The notes under the pieces: model-generated
The model's database searches: none
Told to the model about the DNA's origin: nothing
What the model saw: only the letters and a program-made list of their open reading frames with translations
Assembly (NCBI GenBank): GCA_016712315.1
Contig: JADJRG010000025.1
Coordinates: forward strand, 1-64,000
From: Nannocystis sp.
GTDB lineage: Bacteria > Myxococcota_A > Polyangia > Nannocystales > Nannocystaceae
Reading direction: 5' to 3'
DNA: 64,000 bases
Program-made: the position numbers and the translations under genes
In this document: piece by piece, positions 30,817 through 39,741 of the stretch
Layout of the letters: each line of letters starts with the position of its first letter
Position numbering within the stretch: position 1 is the first letter of the stretch

Positions 30817-32202
30817 CTACTGGAGCTGGTCGCGCAGCTTGCTCAGCGTGCGCTCTAGACGCTTGCGGACGGCGGCAGCGCTGAGCGGAGGGCTCAAGGC
30901 GCGGCCGATCTCGCCGGCGTCATAGCCTTCTGTGGAGGCGAGGATGATCGTGCGGTCGGTCGGGTCGAGCGAGCAGAGCGCGCGGTTCAACGCGAGGGCC
31001 ATGAACACGTCTACGGAGGGCTCATCGTCCACAAAGTGCCCACGCTCGAGATCGATCGCGCAGGCGTCCGCGAAGCTCTGACGTCGCCAGGCGTTCTTGC
31101 GGCGCTGCTGGGTGAGCCAACGAAAGCGCCTCCGGAGGTCGTTGTAGGGCTCTTTGGCGTGACCGAGGCAGACCTCGAGAAGGGCCTCTTGCACGATCTG
31201 CGCGGCGAGGTCGCGATCGGTACCGCGGTCGGCGAAGTAGTCGATGGTCTCGTCGCGGCTGCTCTTGCCGGTCGGATCTTTGTGGAGGGTCTTGATGCAC
31301 TCGTCGAAGCGGTTTTTGCTGCCCGCGCCGGTCCAAGCGAGCCCCGGCCCCGGTTGTCCGAGGAAGGGGTGGTCGTTCGGGATAACCTCGGCGAGTTCGG
31401 TGTAGATCGCCAGGGAGCCGTCGATGGGGCCCGCGTGTACTGCCTCCTCAAGCTCGCTAGGAAGGAGCGAGGCGGCCTGAGATGCTGAGGAGGTCGACCG
31501 AGCGTCATGGTCGGCGGCCACGCAGACCAGCGGCAGCAAGGAGGCGAAGGAGAGCGTGAGGGTGCCGAGCGCTCCCGCACCGAAGCTCGAGCGTCGGCCG
31601 AGCCTCCACACCCAGCGGCAGAGCCGCCACGAGGAGGCGAGCAGCGGCAGGGGCAGGACAAAATAGACGAAGCCGAGGCAGCAGAGGAGGAGCGTGGTGG
31701 TGAGGATGTCGGGGACGTCGCTGCCCCGGAGATCCGCACGCACCAAGAGGAGCGTCGGCACGAAGAGGAAGAGGAGCCCGGCGGAGGGGCGGGTGAGGAG
31801 CTGGGTGAGCAGGCCGGGCTCGCGCTGGCCGCCGCGCACGATCGCCCGAAGCTCGAGCAACACCATGAGCACCGTGAAGACCACGGCCAACCAAAAGGCT
31901 CCGCCGTAGGTGGTCGGCTCGAGGCCGCGGGTGCGCTCCAGCGCCTCCGCGACGCCGATGCTGCCGAAAAAGGCCCCCGCGACCCAGATGAGCAGGACCA
32001 GCGGCAGCGCGAAGAGCAGGAGGAAGAGCAAGATCCCGAGGATCAGGAAGGCGCGCTGCCCGCCCGACGCTCCCGAGGGCTCGGTATGCGGCGGCTCGCT
32101 GGGCGGCGGCTCAGCCGGCGGGGACGGTGGCCGGGGCGGGGACGGATCCGCCGAAGGCATGGCCCACGGCGAAGGAGCGCTCGGGGGTGGGGGCGCGGCC
32201 AT
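30817..32202 (-). CDS. Membrane-tethered sigma-70-like protein
   Basis: 461 residues. Pro-rich N terminus (1-45), then about four or five transmembrane helices up to about residue 220 (AFLILGILLFLLLFALPLVLLIW, LLFLFVPTLLLV). A soluble linker and a C-terminal sigma-like module follow. Region 2-like: LAAQIVQEALLEVCLGH ... FRWLTQQRRKNAWRRQ. Region 4-like HTH: LCSLDPTDRTIILASTEGYDAGEIGRALSPPLSAAAVRKRLERTLSKLRDQ. ECF sigma factors are normally soluble with a separate membrane anti-sigma. Here the membrane part is fused, at the N terminus. It is divergent from the ATPase at 32285 (82-bp gap). Confidence 0.7.
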   Translation of the reverse strand: MAAPPPPSAPSPWAMPSADPSPPRPPSPPAEPPPSEPPHTEPSGASGGQRAFLILGILLFLLLFALPLVLLIWVAGAFFGSIGVAEALERTRGLEPTTYGGAFWLAVVFTVLMVLLELRAIVRGGQREPGLLTQLLTRPSAGLLFLFVPTLLLVRADLRGSDVPDILTTTLLLCCLGFVYFVLPLPLLASSWRLCRWVWRLGRRSSFGAGALGTLTLSFASLLPLVCVAADHDARSTSSASQAASLLPSELEEAVHAGPIDGSLAIYTELAEVIPNDHPFLGQPGPGLAWTGAGSKNRFDECIKTLHKDPTGKSSRDETIDYFADRGTDRDLAAQIVQEALLEVCLGHAKEPYNDLRRRFRWLTQQRRKNAWRRQSFADACAIDLERGHFVDDEPSVDVFMALALNRALCSLDPTDRTIILASTEGYDAGEIGRALSPPLSAAAVRKRLERTLSKLRDQLQ

Positions 32203-32284
32203 GGGCGAGCGAGCCTACCGGAGCTGGGTCTGGTTGTCATGGCGAGCTCGGCGAGTTTTGTCGGCCTGGTGGTATAAGCCCCCT

Positions 32285-33679
32285 ATGTCTGCGCCTGTCC
32301 CCGACTTTGCCCCCTTTTGGGAGGAGGTCGAGTCCATCTTCGATCCTGAGCAGCCCGTCCGCGAGCCGCAGCTCTTCGCCGAGCGCGACCGCAAATACGC
32401 GCCGATCGTCGCGATCGAGCGCCACCTCCGCGCCAACACCCGCGTCCGCACCAAATTCATCCTCACCGGCACCCCTGGCAACGGCAAGACCTCCGAGCTG
32501 CTCCACTGCGCCGCGCGGCTCGCTCGCACCCGCATGGTCGTGCACACCGACATCTGGGAGCACCTCGTCGCCACCGTCGGCAACCCAGGCGCGATCAACC
32601 TCCTCGAGCCCTGGGAGATGCTCGGCCTGATCGGCCTCGCCATCTTCCGCGCCGGCAACGACTGCTTCGGCCACAAGTGGGAGCCCCGCGAGATCAAGGC
32701 GCTCGAAAGCGCCCTCAAGAAGCTGCGCGGCGGCGAGAACGAGGGCTCCCCCGAGCTCGATCTGGTCACCCTCGCCCGCGGCATCGCGGTCGCCGCGGGT
32801 GGCGTCGTCGGCGGCAAGCTCGGCCCGATCGGAGCCTCTCTCGGCGCGCAGGCCGTCACCGCGCTTGTCAAAGCCGCCGCCGACGCGACGGAGTGGAAGT
32901 GGCGCCTCGGCCGCGGCGGCGCCGCTCCCCACAGCGACCAAGACAGCGAAGTCCAGGCCCTGCTCAACGCCGTCAATCGCCTCGTGATGTCCTTGCGCGA
33001 CGCTTACGGGCGCCCCTTGCTCCTCATCCTCGACGGCATCGACCGCGTCACCGACCCAGACCGCCTGCGCGCCCTCTTCGTCGATAGCAACCTGCTGAGC
33101 CGCCTCGTTTGCGACGCCATCGTCACCGCTGCCCTCCTGCCGATGCGCCGCGAGGGTCAGGTCATCGTCGGCTTTGAGTGCACCGACTTCAGCAACATCC
33201 CCGTCCTCGACCAAAAAGATCCCACCCGACCCGGCCCGGGCATCGCCTACTTCCACGACCTGCTCGGCCGCCGTATCGACCAGGTCCGCGCCAACCTCGC
33301 CGAAAAGGGCCTCAAGTCGCCCTCCGACCCATTCCCTGCCGCCATCGTCGATCGCCTCGCATACCTCTCTGGCGGGATCTCCCGCGACTTTGTCCGCCTG
33401 ATCCGCCTCACCGCCGTCGAGGCCATCGACGCTAAGGCCGAAACCATCAACGAAGATCTGATCGCCCCGGCGATCCGCGACGAGCGCAAGCGACGCGAGC
33501 ACCTCATGAACAGCGAGGAGATCGCTGTCCTCCGCCGGGTCATGAAGGATCGACGCCTACCAGGCGACCCGATCGCCCTCGATCTGCTCCGGCAAAAGCG
33601 CCTCGTTCCCTATCCGAACGACTCCACATGGTACTACCCGCACCCCCTGCTGACCTTGGGCATCCTGCGCCGTGGTTGA
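32285..33679 (+). CDS. P-loop ATPase of a paired conflict system (pair 1)
   Basis: 464 residues. Walker A is GTPGNGKTS near residue 62; Walker B is PLLLILDGIDRV near 244, with the D-G-I/L-D form common in STAND/AAA signalling ATPases. A Gly/Ala-rich segment (GGVVGGKLGPIGASLGAQA) lies between. Its partner overlaps it by 4 bases (TTGA). The same order, ATPase then coupled large effector, recurs at 38365-45743, and both ATPases share the hDxI(E/D)(H/R)(I/V) Walker B form. Probably a regulator or sensor ATPase. Start ATG 32285 is taken from the loss of sense upstream; a TATAAG lies just before it. Confidence 0.7.
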   Translation: MSAPVPDFAPFWEEVESIFDPEQPVREPQLFAERDRKYAPIVAIERHLRANTRVRTKFILTGTPGNGKTSELLHCAARLARTRMVVHTDIWEHLVATVGNPGAINLLEPWEMLGLIGLAIFRAGNDCFGHKWEPREIKALESALKKLRGGENEGSPELDLVTLARGIAVAAGGVVGGKLGPIGASLGAQAVTALVKAAADATEWKWRLGRGGAAPHSDQDSEVQALLNAVNRLVMSLRDAYGRPLLLILDGIDRVTDPDRLRALFVDSNLLSRLVCDAIVTAALLPMRREGQVIVGFECTDFSNIPVLDQKDPTRPGPGIAYFHDLLGRRIDQVRANLAEKGLKSPSDPFPAAIVDRLAYLSGGISRDFVRLIRLTAVEAIDAKAETINEDLIAPAIRDERKRREHLMNSEEIAVLRRVMKDRRLPGDPIALDLLRQKRLVPYPNDSTWYYPHPLLTLGILRRG

Positions 33680-36597
33680 GCTCGACCGCGCGGCAGCTCG
33701 CCCGAGCACGCCAGGGCCTGCTCATCCTCGCGCGCGGCGCCACCCCGATCCAGCTCGGTCCGGTGATCCGCACCCTCGTACCTGAGCCCCCCTGGCAGGT
33801 CGCCCCCCATCTCCACGTATGCCTGGATCCGCCGCAGCTCGCCGCCCTGCCCGCGGGCGCGCACGTCCTACTCCGTGTACGCACCCCAGAAGACGCCGTT
33901 TGGCTCAACATCAACCGTCCGCTCCTCGCCATCCGCGAGCTCCGGGTCCTGCTCTGGGCCGACGCCGCCGCTACCGACCATCTACTCCGCGACGCCGTCG
34001 ACTTCAGCGACTGGATCACCCGGATCATCGACGTGCCGCCCGCCGTCGCCCCTCCCTTCGCCCTGCAAGGTCTACGGGCCGCCCTCGACGCCCAGGCGCC
34101 GATCGTCTGGCGTGGCCCCAGCCTGCTCGAAGCCCTCGCCCACATCGCACCCGAGCGCCCGCTCCTCGAGCTCGACGGCCGCGACGCCTACCGCAGCCTG
34201 GTCCGCGACCTCACCCGTCCTGGCCTCCCCCTGGTCACCCACCTCGCGAGCGCCCACAACCTCACCCGCTGGGCCTTCGCCCTGGCCCAAGCCGGCCGCA
34301 GCGGCTCGTGGATCGCCCGCGACCCAGAACTCCCGCTCGCTGGCCTCTGCTCCCTGCACGCCCAGCAGAGCGACTGGGACGAAGCGACGGCCGCCCTCAC
34401 CGCTGCCGGCTGGCCCCATGCGGCCCTGCTCGCCGCGTGGCTCGATCTCGAACCTGAACGGATCGAAGCCGCCAAGGGTCGCTCTGAGCCTGATCTGCGG
34501 ATCCGCCCCGTCCCGTTCTCCCAACACACGACGAGTATTCAAACAAACCTCGACCTCACCCACACGGACGCCGTCCTCCTCGAAGAGCTCGCCCACCTCG
34601 GCGACACCACCCCCTCCGCCGAGCTCATCGCCCGCCTCGCCGAACGCGAGCACATCGAAGTCGCGATGGAGCTCGCCCTCACCCGCTGGCAGCGCGGCGA
34701 GCGGACCGGCTGCGATGACCTCACCACCTGGCTGCTCGCCTACGGCCGCTCTGCCGAAGCCGCCGAGCTCGCAGGGGCCCAAGTCAGCGCCCACGAGCGC
34801 CACCTCCACGACGACCCCACCGACGCCGGAGTGCAGCGCGATCTCTCCGTCTCCCTCGATAGGCTCGGCTCCGTCGAGGTACAGGCCGGCAACCTCGCCC
34901 GCGCCCGCGAGATCTTCGCCCGCTCCCTCGAAATCCGGGAGGAGTTGGTGAAGGCCGACCCTCACTCCGCCCAGTCCCAGCGCGACCTCTCCGTCTCGTT
35001 GAACAAGCTCGGCGACGTCGAGGTGCAGGCCGGCAACCTCGCCCGCGCCCGCGAGCTCTTCGCCCGCGACCTGGCCATCGCGGAGGAGTTGGCGAAGGCC
35101 GAGCCTCACTCGGCCCAGGCCCAGCGCGACCTCTCCATCTCCTTGAACACGCTAGGCGACGTCGAGGTGCAGGCCGGCAACCTCGCGCGCGCCCGCGAGA
35201 TCTTCGCACCCGCCCTCAAGGTCGCGGAGGAGTTGGCGAAGGCCGACCCTCACTCCGTCCAGGCCCAGCGCAACCTCGCCGTCTCCCTCGATAGGCTCGG
35301 CGACGTCGAGATGCAGGCCGGCAACCTCGCACGCGCCCGCGAGCTCTTCGCTCTCGCCCTCAAGGTCGCGGAGGAGTTGGCGAAGGCCGACCCTCACTCC
35401 GCCCGCGCCCAGCGCGACCTCTCCGGCTCCCTCGATAGGTTCGGCGACGTCGAGGTGCAGGCCGGCAACCTCGCGCGCGCCCGCGAGCTCTTCGCCCGCT
35501 CCCTCGAAATCCGGGAGGAGTTGGCGAAGGCCGACCCTCACTCCGCCCAGGCGCAGCGCGACCTCTCCATTTCCTTGAACACACTAGGCGACGTCGAGGT
35601 GCAGGCCGGTAACCTCGCACGCGCCCGCGAGCTCTTCGCTCGCTGCTCCGGTATCCTCGATGAACTGGCGAAGGCCGACCCTCACTCCGATCGGGCCCAG
35701 CGCGACCTCTCCGTCTCCTTGAGCATGTTCGGCTCCGTCGAGGTGCAGGCCGGCAACCTCGCTCGCGCCCTCGAGCTCTTCGCTCGCGCCCTCAAGGTCG
35801 CGGAGGAGTTAGCGAAGACCGACCCTCACTCCGCCCAGGCCCAGCGCGACCTCTCCGTTTCGTTGAACAAGCTCGGCGACGTCGAGGTGCAAGCCGGCAA
35901 CCTCGCGCGCGCCCGCGAGCTCTTCGCCCGCGCCCTCAAGGTCGCGGAGGCGTTGGCGAAGGCCGACCCTCACTCCGCCCAGGCCCAGCGCGACCTCTCC
36001 GCCTCCTTGAACAGGCTAGGCGACGTCGAGGGCCAGGCCGGTAACCTCGCCCACGCGCGCGAGCTCTTCGCCCGCTGCTCTGACATCCTTGAGGCGTTGG
36101 CGAAGGCCGACCCCGACCCTCTCTCTGCCCAGGCCCAGCGCGACCTCTCCGTCTCCTTGAACAACCTCGGGTCCGTCGAGGTGCAGGCCGGCAACCTCGC
36201 GCGCGCTCGGGACCTCCTCGCCCGCGCCCTCGAAATCCGAGAGGAGTTGGCGAAGGCCGACCCTCACTCCGCCCAGGCCCAGCGCGACCTCGCGACCTCC
36301 TGCGAGCGAATGGCCGATCTCGAAGCTCCCGCGGCGCTACGCTGGCTCACCCGCGCCGTAGAGATCCGCTCCGCCTGCCAGACTCAGGACCCGACGAACG
36401 CCCTCGTCGCTCGTGAGTTCGCGGTCGCCCTCCTCCAACTCAGCAACGCCCAACTCTCCGCTGGTGACCGCTCCTCCGCCCTCGAACCTCGCCGCAAGGC
36501 CGCCTCCATCTTTGCCGCGCTACGCCGCGCCAACGCCCTCGAGGCTCGCTTCATCCCCTTCGCCGACCAACTCGCCGCAGCGTTCCCCGACGCCTGA
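33676..36597 (+). CDS. TPR-repeat effector/sensor protein of pair 1
   Basis: About 973 residues. The TTG at 33676 overlaps the ATPase stop; an ATG at 33628 is an alternative. Residues 1-130 form an alpha/beta domain (QGLLILARGATPIQL, AVWLNINRPLLAIRELRVLLWADAA, DFSDWITRIIDVPP). Its LN-x-R ... hLLW ... h-x-D-(L/F)-x-W pattern recalls the N terminus of the giant protein at 39738 and inactive-STAND-type domains. From residue 380 come ten 48-residue TPR-like repeats (RDLSVSLNKLGDVEVQAGNLARARELFARAL type), then a helical cap. TPR arrays bind partner proteins. It probably senses or scaffolds for the upstream ATPase. Confidence 0.7.
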   Translation: MSSTARQLARARQGLLILARGATPIQLGPVIRTLVPEPPWQVAPHLHVCLDPPQLAALPAGAHVLLRVRTPEDAVWLNINRPLLAIRELRVLLWADAAATDHLLRDAVDFSDWITRIIDVPPAVAPPFALQGLRAALDAQAPIVWRGPSLLEALAHIAPERPLLELDGRDAYRSLVRDLTRPGLPLVTHLASAHNLTRWAFALAQAGRSGSWIARDPELPLAGLCSLHAQQSDWDEATAALTAAGWPHAALLAAWLDLEPERIEAAKGRSEPDLRIRPVPFSQHTTSIQTNLDLTHTDAVLLEELAHLGDTTPSAELIARLAEREHIEVAMELALTRWQRGERTGCDDLTTWLLAYGRSAEAAELAGAQVSAHERHLHDDPTDAGVQRDLSVSLDRLGSVEVQAGNLARAREIFARSLEIREELVKADPHSAQSQRDLSVSLNKLGDVEVQAGNLARARELFARDLAIAEELAKAEPHSAQAQRDLSISLNTLGDVEVQAGNLARAREIFAPALKVAEELAKADPHSVQAQRNLAVSLDRLGDVEMQAGNLARARELFALALKVAEELAKADPHSARAQRDLSGSLDRFGDVEVQAGNLARARELFARSLEIREELAKADPHSAQAQRDLSISLNTLGDVEVQAGNLARARELFARCSGILDELAKADPHSDRAQRDLSVSLSMFGSVEVQAGNLARALELFARALKVAEELAKTDPHSAQAQRDLSVSLNKLGDVEVQAGNLARARELFARALKVAEALAKADPHSAQAQRDLSASLNRLGDVEGQAGNLAHARELFARCSDILEALAKADPDPLSAQAQRDLSVSLNNLGSVEVQAGNLARARDLLARALEIREELAKADPHSAQAQRDLATSCERMADLEAPAALRWLTRAVEIRSACQTQDPTNALVAREFAVALLQLSNAQLSAGDRSSALEPRRKAASIFAALRRANALEARFIPFADQLAAAFPDA
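34813..36258 (+). repeat. Ten tandem 144-bp repeats
   Basis: In-frame coding repeats of 48 codons (one unit has two extra), nearly identical at the DNA level. Each encodes DPHSAQAQRDLS, LG(D/S)VEVQAGNLARARELFAR and a variable end (ALKVAEELAKA, SLEIREELAKA or CSDILEALAKA). The high identity points to recent expansion by recombination. Confidence 0.9.
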
Positions 36598-36775
36598 TCA
36601 GGCGCCTGGGCGGGCTGATGCTCGCGACGCGCCTCCTTCACGCTGGCTACGCGCATCTAGAAGCCTGCGCCGGCGCTGGCGTTGATGCGATCTGAGCCTC
36701 CCGGAGTGCTGACCGCCGGTGAACATGCCCGGAAGCGAGCGCTCCTTCGCGCGGGGAGGGGCGGAATCAAACAAA

Positions 36776-36821
36776 TTTCATAACTTGACAATGCCGGCCG
36801 GCCTACATGATTTTCATAACT
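36776..36821 (+). promoter_or_regulatory. Candidate promoter framed by direct repeats
   Basis: A perfect TTGACA (36785-36790), a 17-bp spacer containing GGCCGGCC, and TGATTT as a possible -10. Two copies of TTTCATAACT (36776-36785 and 36812-36821) flank it, 36 bp apart. The AT-rich pocket is unusual in this GC-rich window. It lies directly before the start at 36823, so a repressor site or leaderless transcript is plausible. Confidence 0.5.
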
Positions 36822-36822
36822 A

Positions 36823-37077
36823 ATGATCAGCCCCGCCCGCATCCTCATCCTCACCACCAGCCGTGGTCAGCTCCGGCTCCGGCTCCCCGCCGCCTGCGTC
36901 GCCATCGAGGACGACCCCAGGGACTCGCGGGTCATTCGGGCGGAGACGCGCCTGCGAGAGCCCGATGGCGGAGAGTCGGTCGAGGTCGCGCTCTTCCCGG
37001 CCGCTGATGACTTCCTGTGGCAGCTCATCGGTTGGCTGCGTCGACGGGACGCCGCGTGTGTACGGAGGGGCGCGTGA
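36823..37077 (+). CDS. Small protein upstream of kinase, unknown
   Basis: 84 residues, starting MISPARILILTTSRGQLRLRLP and containing DFLWQLIGWLRRRDAA. Its TGA overlaps the kinase ATG (TGATG), so they are co-translated. It reads as a small alpha/beta protein. No family recognised. Position suggests an adaptor or effector-associated domain for the kinase. Confidence 0.5.
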   Translation: MISPARILILTTSRGQLRLRLPAACVAIEDDPRDSRVIRAETRLREPDGGESVEVALFPAADDFLWQLIGWLRRRDAACVRRGA

Positions 37078-38192
37078 TGGCCGACGCGATCGCCCTGCAC
37101 CCGCGCGGCCCTGACCTGCGCGGCCGCACGCTGTACGGCCGCTTCCGCCTCGACGGCCTCATCGCCCCCGGCGGCATGGCTGATCTCTACGAGGCGCTCG
37201 ATCTCCGCCTGCGCCGTCGGGTCGCGATCAAGGCGCTGCACCCCGAGCACGGCCGCCAGCCCGAGCAACGCCGCAGGTTTTTACAAGAAGCCGTCATCGG
37301 CGCTCGGGTCGATCACCCGCACGTCATCCCGATCTTCGATCACGCTGAAGAGCCGGCGGCGCCGGGCGGTGAGCCGGTGCTTTTTTTGGTGATGCCCATG
37401 CTCCACGGGATCACCCTGCGCCAGCGGATCCTCGAGGGCGTGATCCCGATCGCCGACGCCCTGCACCTCATGATCCAGCTCCTCGACGGCCTCGCGGCGA
37501 TCCACAAGCTCGGCGCCGTGCATCGCGATCTCAAGCCAGAAAACTGTCTCATCGTACAGCGTCACGGCCGCGATCACCTCGTGCTCTTGGATCTCGGCCT
37601 GGCGAAGGTCCACACCGGCCCCTTGCTCTCGCTCGCCCCCTCGTCGGCGCCCGGCGCCCTGATCGGCACCCTCGGCTACATCTCACCCGAACAAGCGCGA
37701 CAAGAGCCGATCACCCACGCGGTGGACATCTACGCGGTGGGCGTGATCCTCTTCGAGCTGCTCGCCCGTAGCGTGCCCTTCCCCGGCGCGAACACGCTCG
37801 AGGTCCTCAGCGCGCACGCCGGAAAGGTGGCGCCCGCGGTGCGAGAGAAGGCACCAACTCGTGGGATCTCCGACAATCTCGAGGCGTTGATCGCGAGCGC
37901 GCTCGAAAAGGATCCTGCCCGGCGCCCCCCGGACGCGGAGTCGTTCCGGAGGCTGCTCGCGGCCGAGCTCGCGACGAGCGACACGGCCGCCGCTGACGGA
38001 GTAGGCGGATGCTGTCTTAAGGGACATGATGGCGTCGACGAGGCGAAGGCGGCCCTCGCGGCGTGGCATGACGTTGATGACGCCCAGGCGCGCGCACTCG
38101 CGGTGCGCGCGTCCTCAAAAAATCCTGCGTGGCGGCCGCTGGCGTATTTGATCGAGTGCGCCGCTGAGCAGACGCCAATGCCGACGCCCTGA
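37077..38192 (+). CDS. Hanks-type Ser/Thr protein kinase with CCLKGH tail
   Basis: 371 residues, with GGAGG 8 bases before the ATG. Kinase features: glycine loop LIAPGGMADLYEA, VAIKAL (Lys 52), VLFLVMPML, HRDLKPEN (about 149), DLG in place of DFG (LLDLGLAKV), GTLGYISPEQA and DIYAVGVILFELLA. A 60-residue tail after the kinase domain contains CCLKGHDGVDEAKAALAAWHDVDDAQARAL. The same tail survives at 27363-27624, so it is a defined module. There is no transmembrane helix, so a cytosolic signalling kinase. It sits between the two ATPase-effector pairs and may control one or both. Confidence 0.85.
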   Translation: MADAIALHPRGPDLRGRTLYGRFRLDGLIAPGGMADLYEALDLRLRRRVAIKALHPEHGRQPEQRRRFLQEAVIGARVDHPHVIPIFDHAEEPAAPGGEPVLFLVMPMLHGITLRQRILEGVIPIADALHLMIQLLDGLAAIHKLGAVHRDLKPENCLIVQRHGRDHLVLLDLGLAKVHTGPLLSLAPSSAPGALIGTLGYISPEQARQEPITHAVDIYAVGVILFELLARSVPFPGANTLEVLSAHAGKVAPAVREKAPTRGISDNLEALIASALEKDPARRPPDAESFRRLLAAELATSDTAAADGVGGCCLKGHDGVDEAKAALAAWHDVDDAQARALAVRASSKNPAWRPLAYLIECAAEQTPMPTP

Positions 38193-38364
38193 TCCCCTGG
38201 GGTGCCAGCTCGCCGCCCTCGTCCACGACGCCCGCCGCGCCCAGATCGACGAGCGCCAGTCCTTCCTCCCCCCCGCCGAGGGACCTACGAGTCGCCGGCC
38301 CCACCGACGCAGGCGTGCGGGAGCGCACCGCGGTATCCCCTCTGGTAGAGTCTCGGTCGCCAGC

Positions 38365-39741
38365 ATGAACGCCAGCGACGAAGACTTCCTCCGCGCCTTC
38401 ACCAACGCGATCCGCGAAGGAGCCCTCTCGCCCTCGGATCCGCGCTACGTCGACGTCTTCGCCCGCAGCGACGACGCCGAGGACGACCCCGTCCAGCTCA
38501 TCGCCCGAAGGATCCGCTTCTCGAACAACGGCGCGAGCGTCCAGCTCTTCTCCGGCTACATCGGCACCGGCAAGAGCACCCAGCTCCTCCGCCTCAAGCA
38601 CGATCTCGAGGCCAGCGGCAACTTCGTCATCCTCCTCGACATCGAGGACTACCTCAACACCAGCACCCCCGTCGACATCAGCGACTTCTTGATCAGCCTC
38701 GCTGGCGCCCTCGGCGATCACCTCGAGCGCGCGGATGTCGCCGCTCCGCGCAGCTTCTGGTCGCGCACCGTCGACCTCCTCAAGGAGCGCCGCATCAACG
38801 TCCCCGAGCTATCGGTCGCCCCGAAGAGCACCGCCAAGGCCGCGACCCAAGGAGGTGAGCTTGCAGCCTCGCTCGGCGTCGGCCTCAAGCTCAACATCAA
38901 GCGGGACCCTGGCTTCCGCACGCTCATCCAGAAGGCCATGGCCGGACACCTCGCGTCGCTCGTCGGCCAAGCCAACGACTACTTCACCGAGTGCGTCCAG
39001 GCGATCCGCGCCCACACCCAGGATCCCGGCAAGCAGGTCGTGCTCCTCGTCGACTCGATCGAGCACATCCGCGGCACCTTCAGCAACGCCGCCGACGTCC
39101 AGGACTCGATCGAGCACCTCTTCGCCGTCCAGTCCGAGAAGCTCCGGATCGCCTCGATCCACGTCATCTATACCATCCACCCCTACCTCCGCTTCCGCCT
39201 CCCGACCCTCACCACGAGCTTCGACTCGAACATCTACACCCTGCCGATGATCAAGGTCCGCGACCGCAGCGGCGCCGCGTATCCGCCGGGGATTCAGCTG
39301 ATCCGCGAGATCGTCAGCGCGCGCGGCGACTGGACCCGACTCCTCGGCCACGACAGCGCCAACCTCGACCGGATCATCCAGCTCAGCGGCGGCTACCTGC
39401 GGGACCTCTTCGGGATCCTCCGCGACATCATCCTTCGGGCCAAGATGCTCCCCGTCCGCGCGCCCGTCGTCGACAAGGCGATCGCCCAGCGCCGCGGCGA
39501 GTACCTGCCGATCCCCGACGACGACGCCCTCTGGCTCGACGCGATCGCCACGCATCATGGACCCGCCCTCCCGACCCGCGCTCACCTGCAGCACTTCGCC
39601 GACCTCATCGAGCAGTCGCGCGTCTTCTGCTACCAGAACGGCGAGGAGTGGTTCGACGTCCACCCGCTGATCCGCGAGCACGTCCGCGAGCAAGCCGACC
39701 GGATCCGCAAGACCGCCCCTCCCGCCGCGCCGAGGTCGTGA
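38365..39741 (+). CDS. P-loop ATPase of a paired conflict system (pair 2)
   Basis: 458 residues, intact. Walker A is SGYIGTGKSTQLLRL (GTGKS at about 67); Walker B is QVVLLVDSIEHIRG at about 224-236. A sensor-like arginine may lie in TIHPYLRFRLP. The C-terminal part is winged-helix-like (HLQHFADLIEQSRVFCYQNGEEWFDVHPLIREHV). Its stop overlaps a GTG (39738) of the giant multidomain gene, so the two proteins are made together. By analogy to pair 1 it is a regulatory NTPase for the downstream effector. Confidence 0.75.
   Translation: MNASDEDFLRAFTNAIREGALSPSDPRYVDVFARSDDAEDDPVQLIARRIRFSNNGASVQLFSGYIGTGKSTQLLRLKHDLEASGNFVILLDIEDYLNTSTPVDISDFLISLAGALGDHLERADVAAPRSFWSRTVDLLKERRINVPELSVAPKSTAKAATQGGELAASLGVGLKLNIKRDPGFRTLIQKAMAGHLASLVGQANDYFTECVQAIRAHTQDPGKQVVLLVDSIEHIRGTFSNAADVQDSIEHLFAVQSEKLRIASIHVIYTIHPYLRFRLPTLTTSFDSNIYTLPMIKVRDRSGAAYPPGIQLIREIVSARGDWTRLLGHDSANLDRIIQLSGGYLRDLFGILRDIILRAKMLPVRAPVVDKAIAQRRGEYLPIPDDDALWLDAIATHHGPALPTRAHLQHFADLIEQSRVFCYQNGEEWFDVHPLIREHVREQADRIRKTAPPAAPRS

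Noticed and set aside
38991..39737. In-frame N-terminal extension of the giant protein
   Set aside because: It overlaps the ATPase gene entirely, is Pro/Arg-rich nonsense, and a GTG/ATG with proper overlap exists at 39738/39747.
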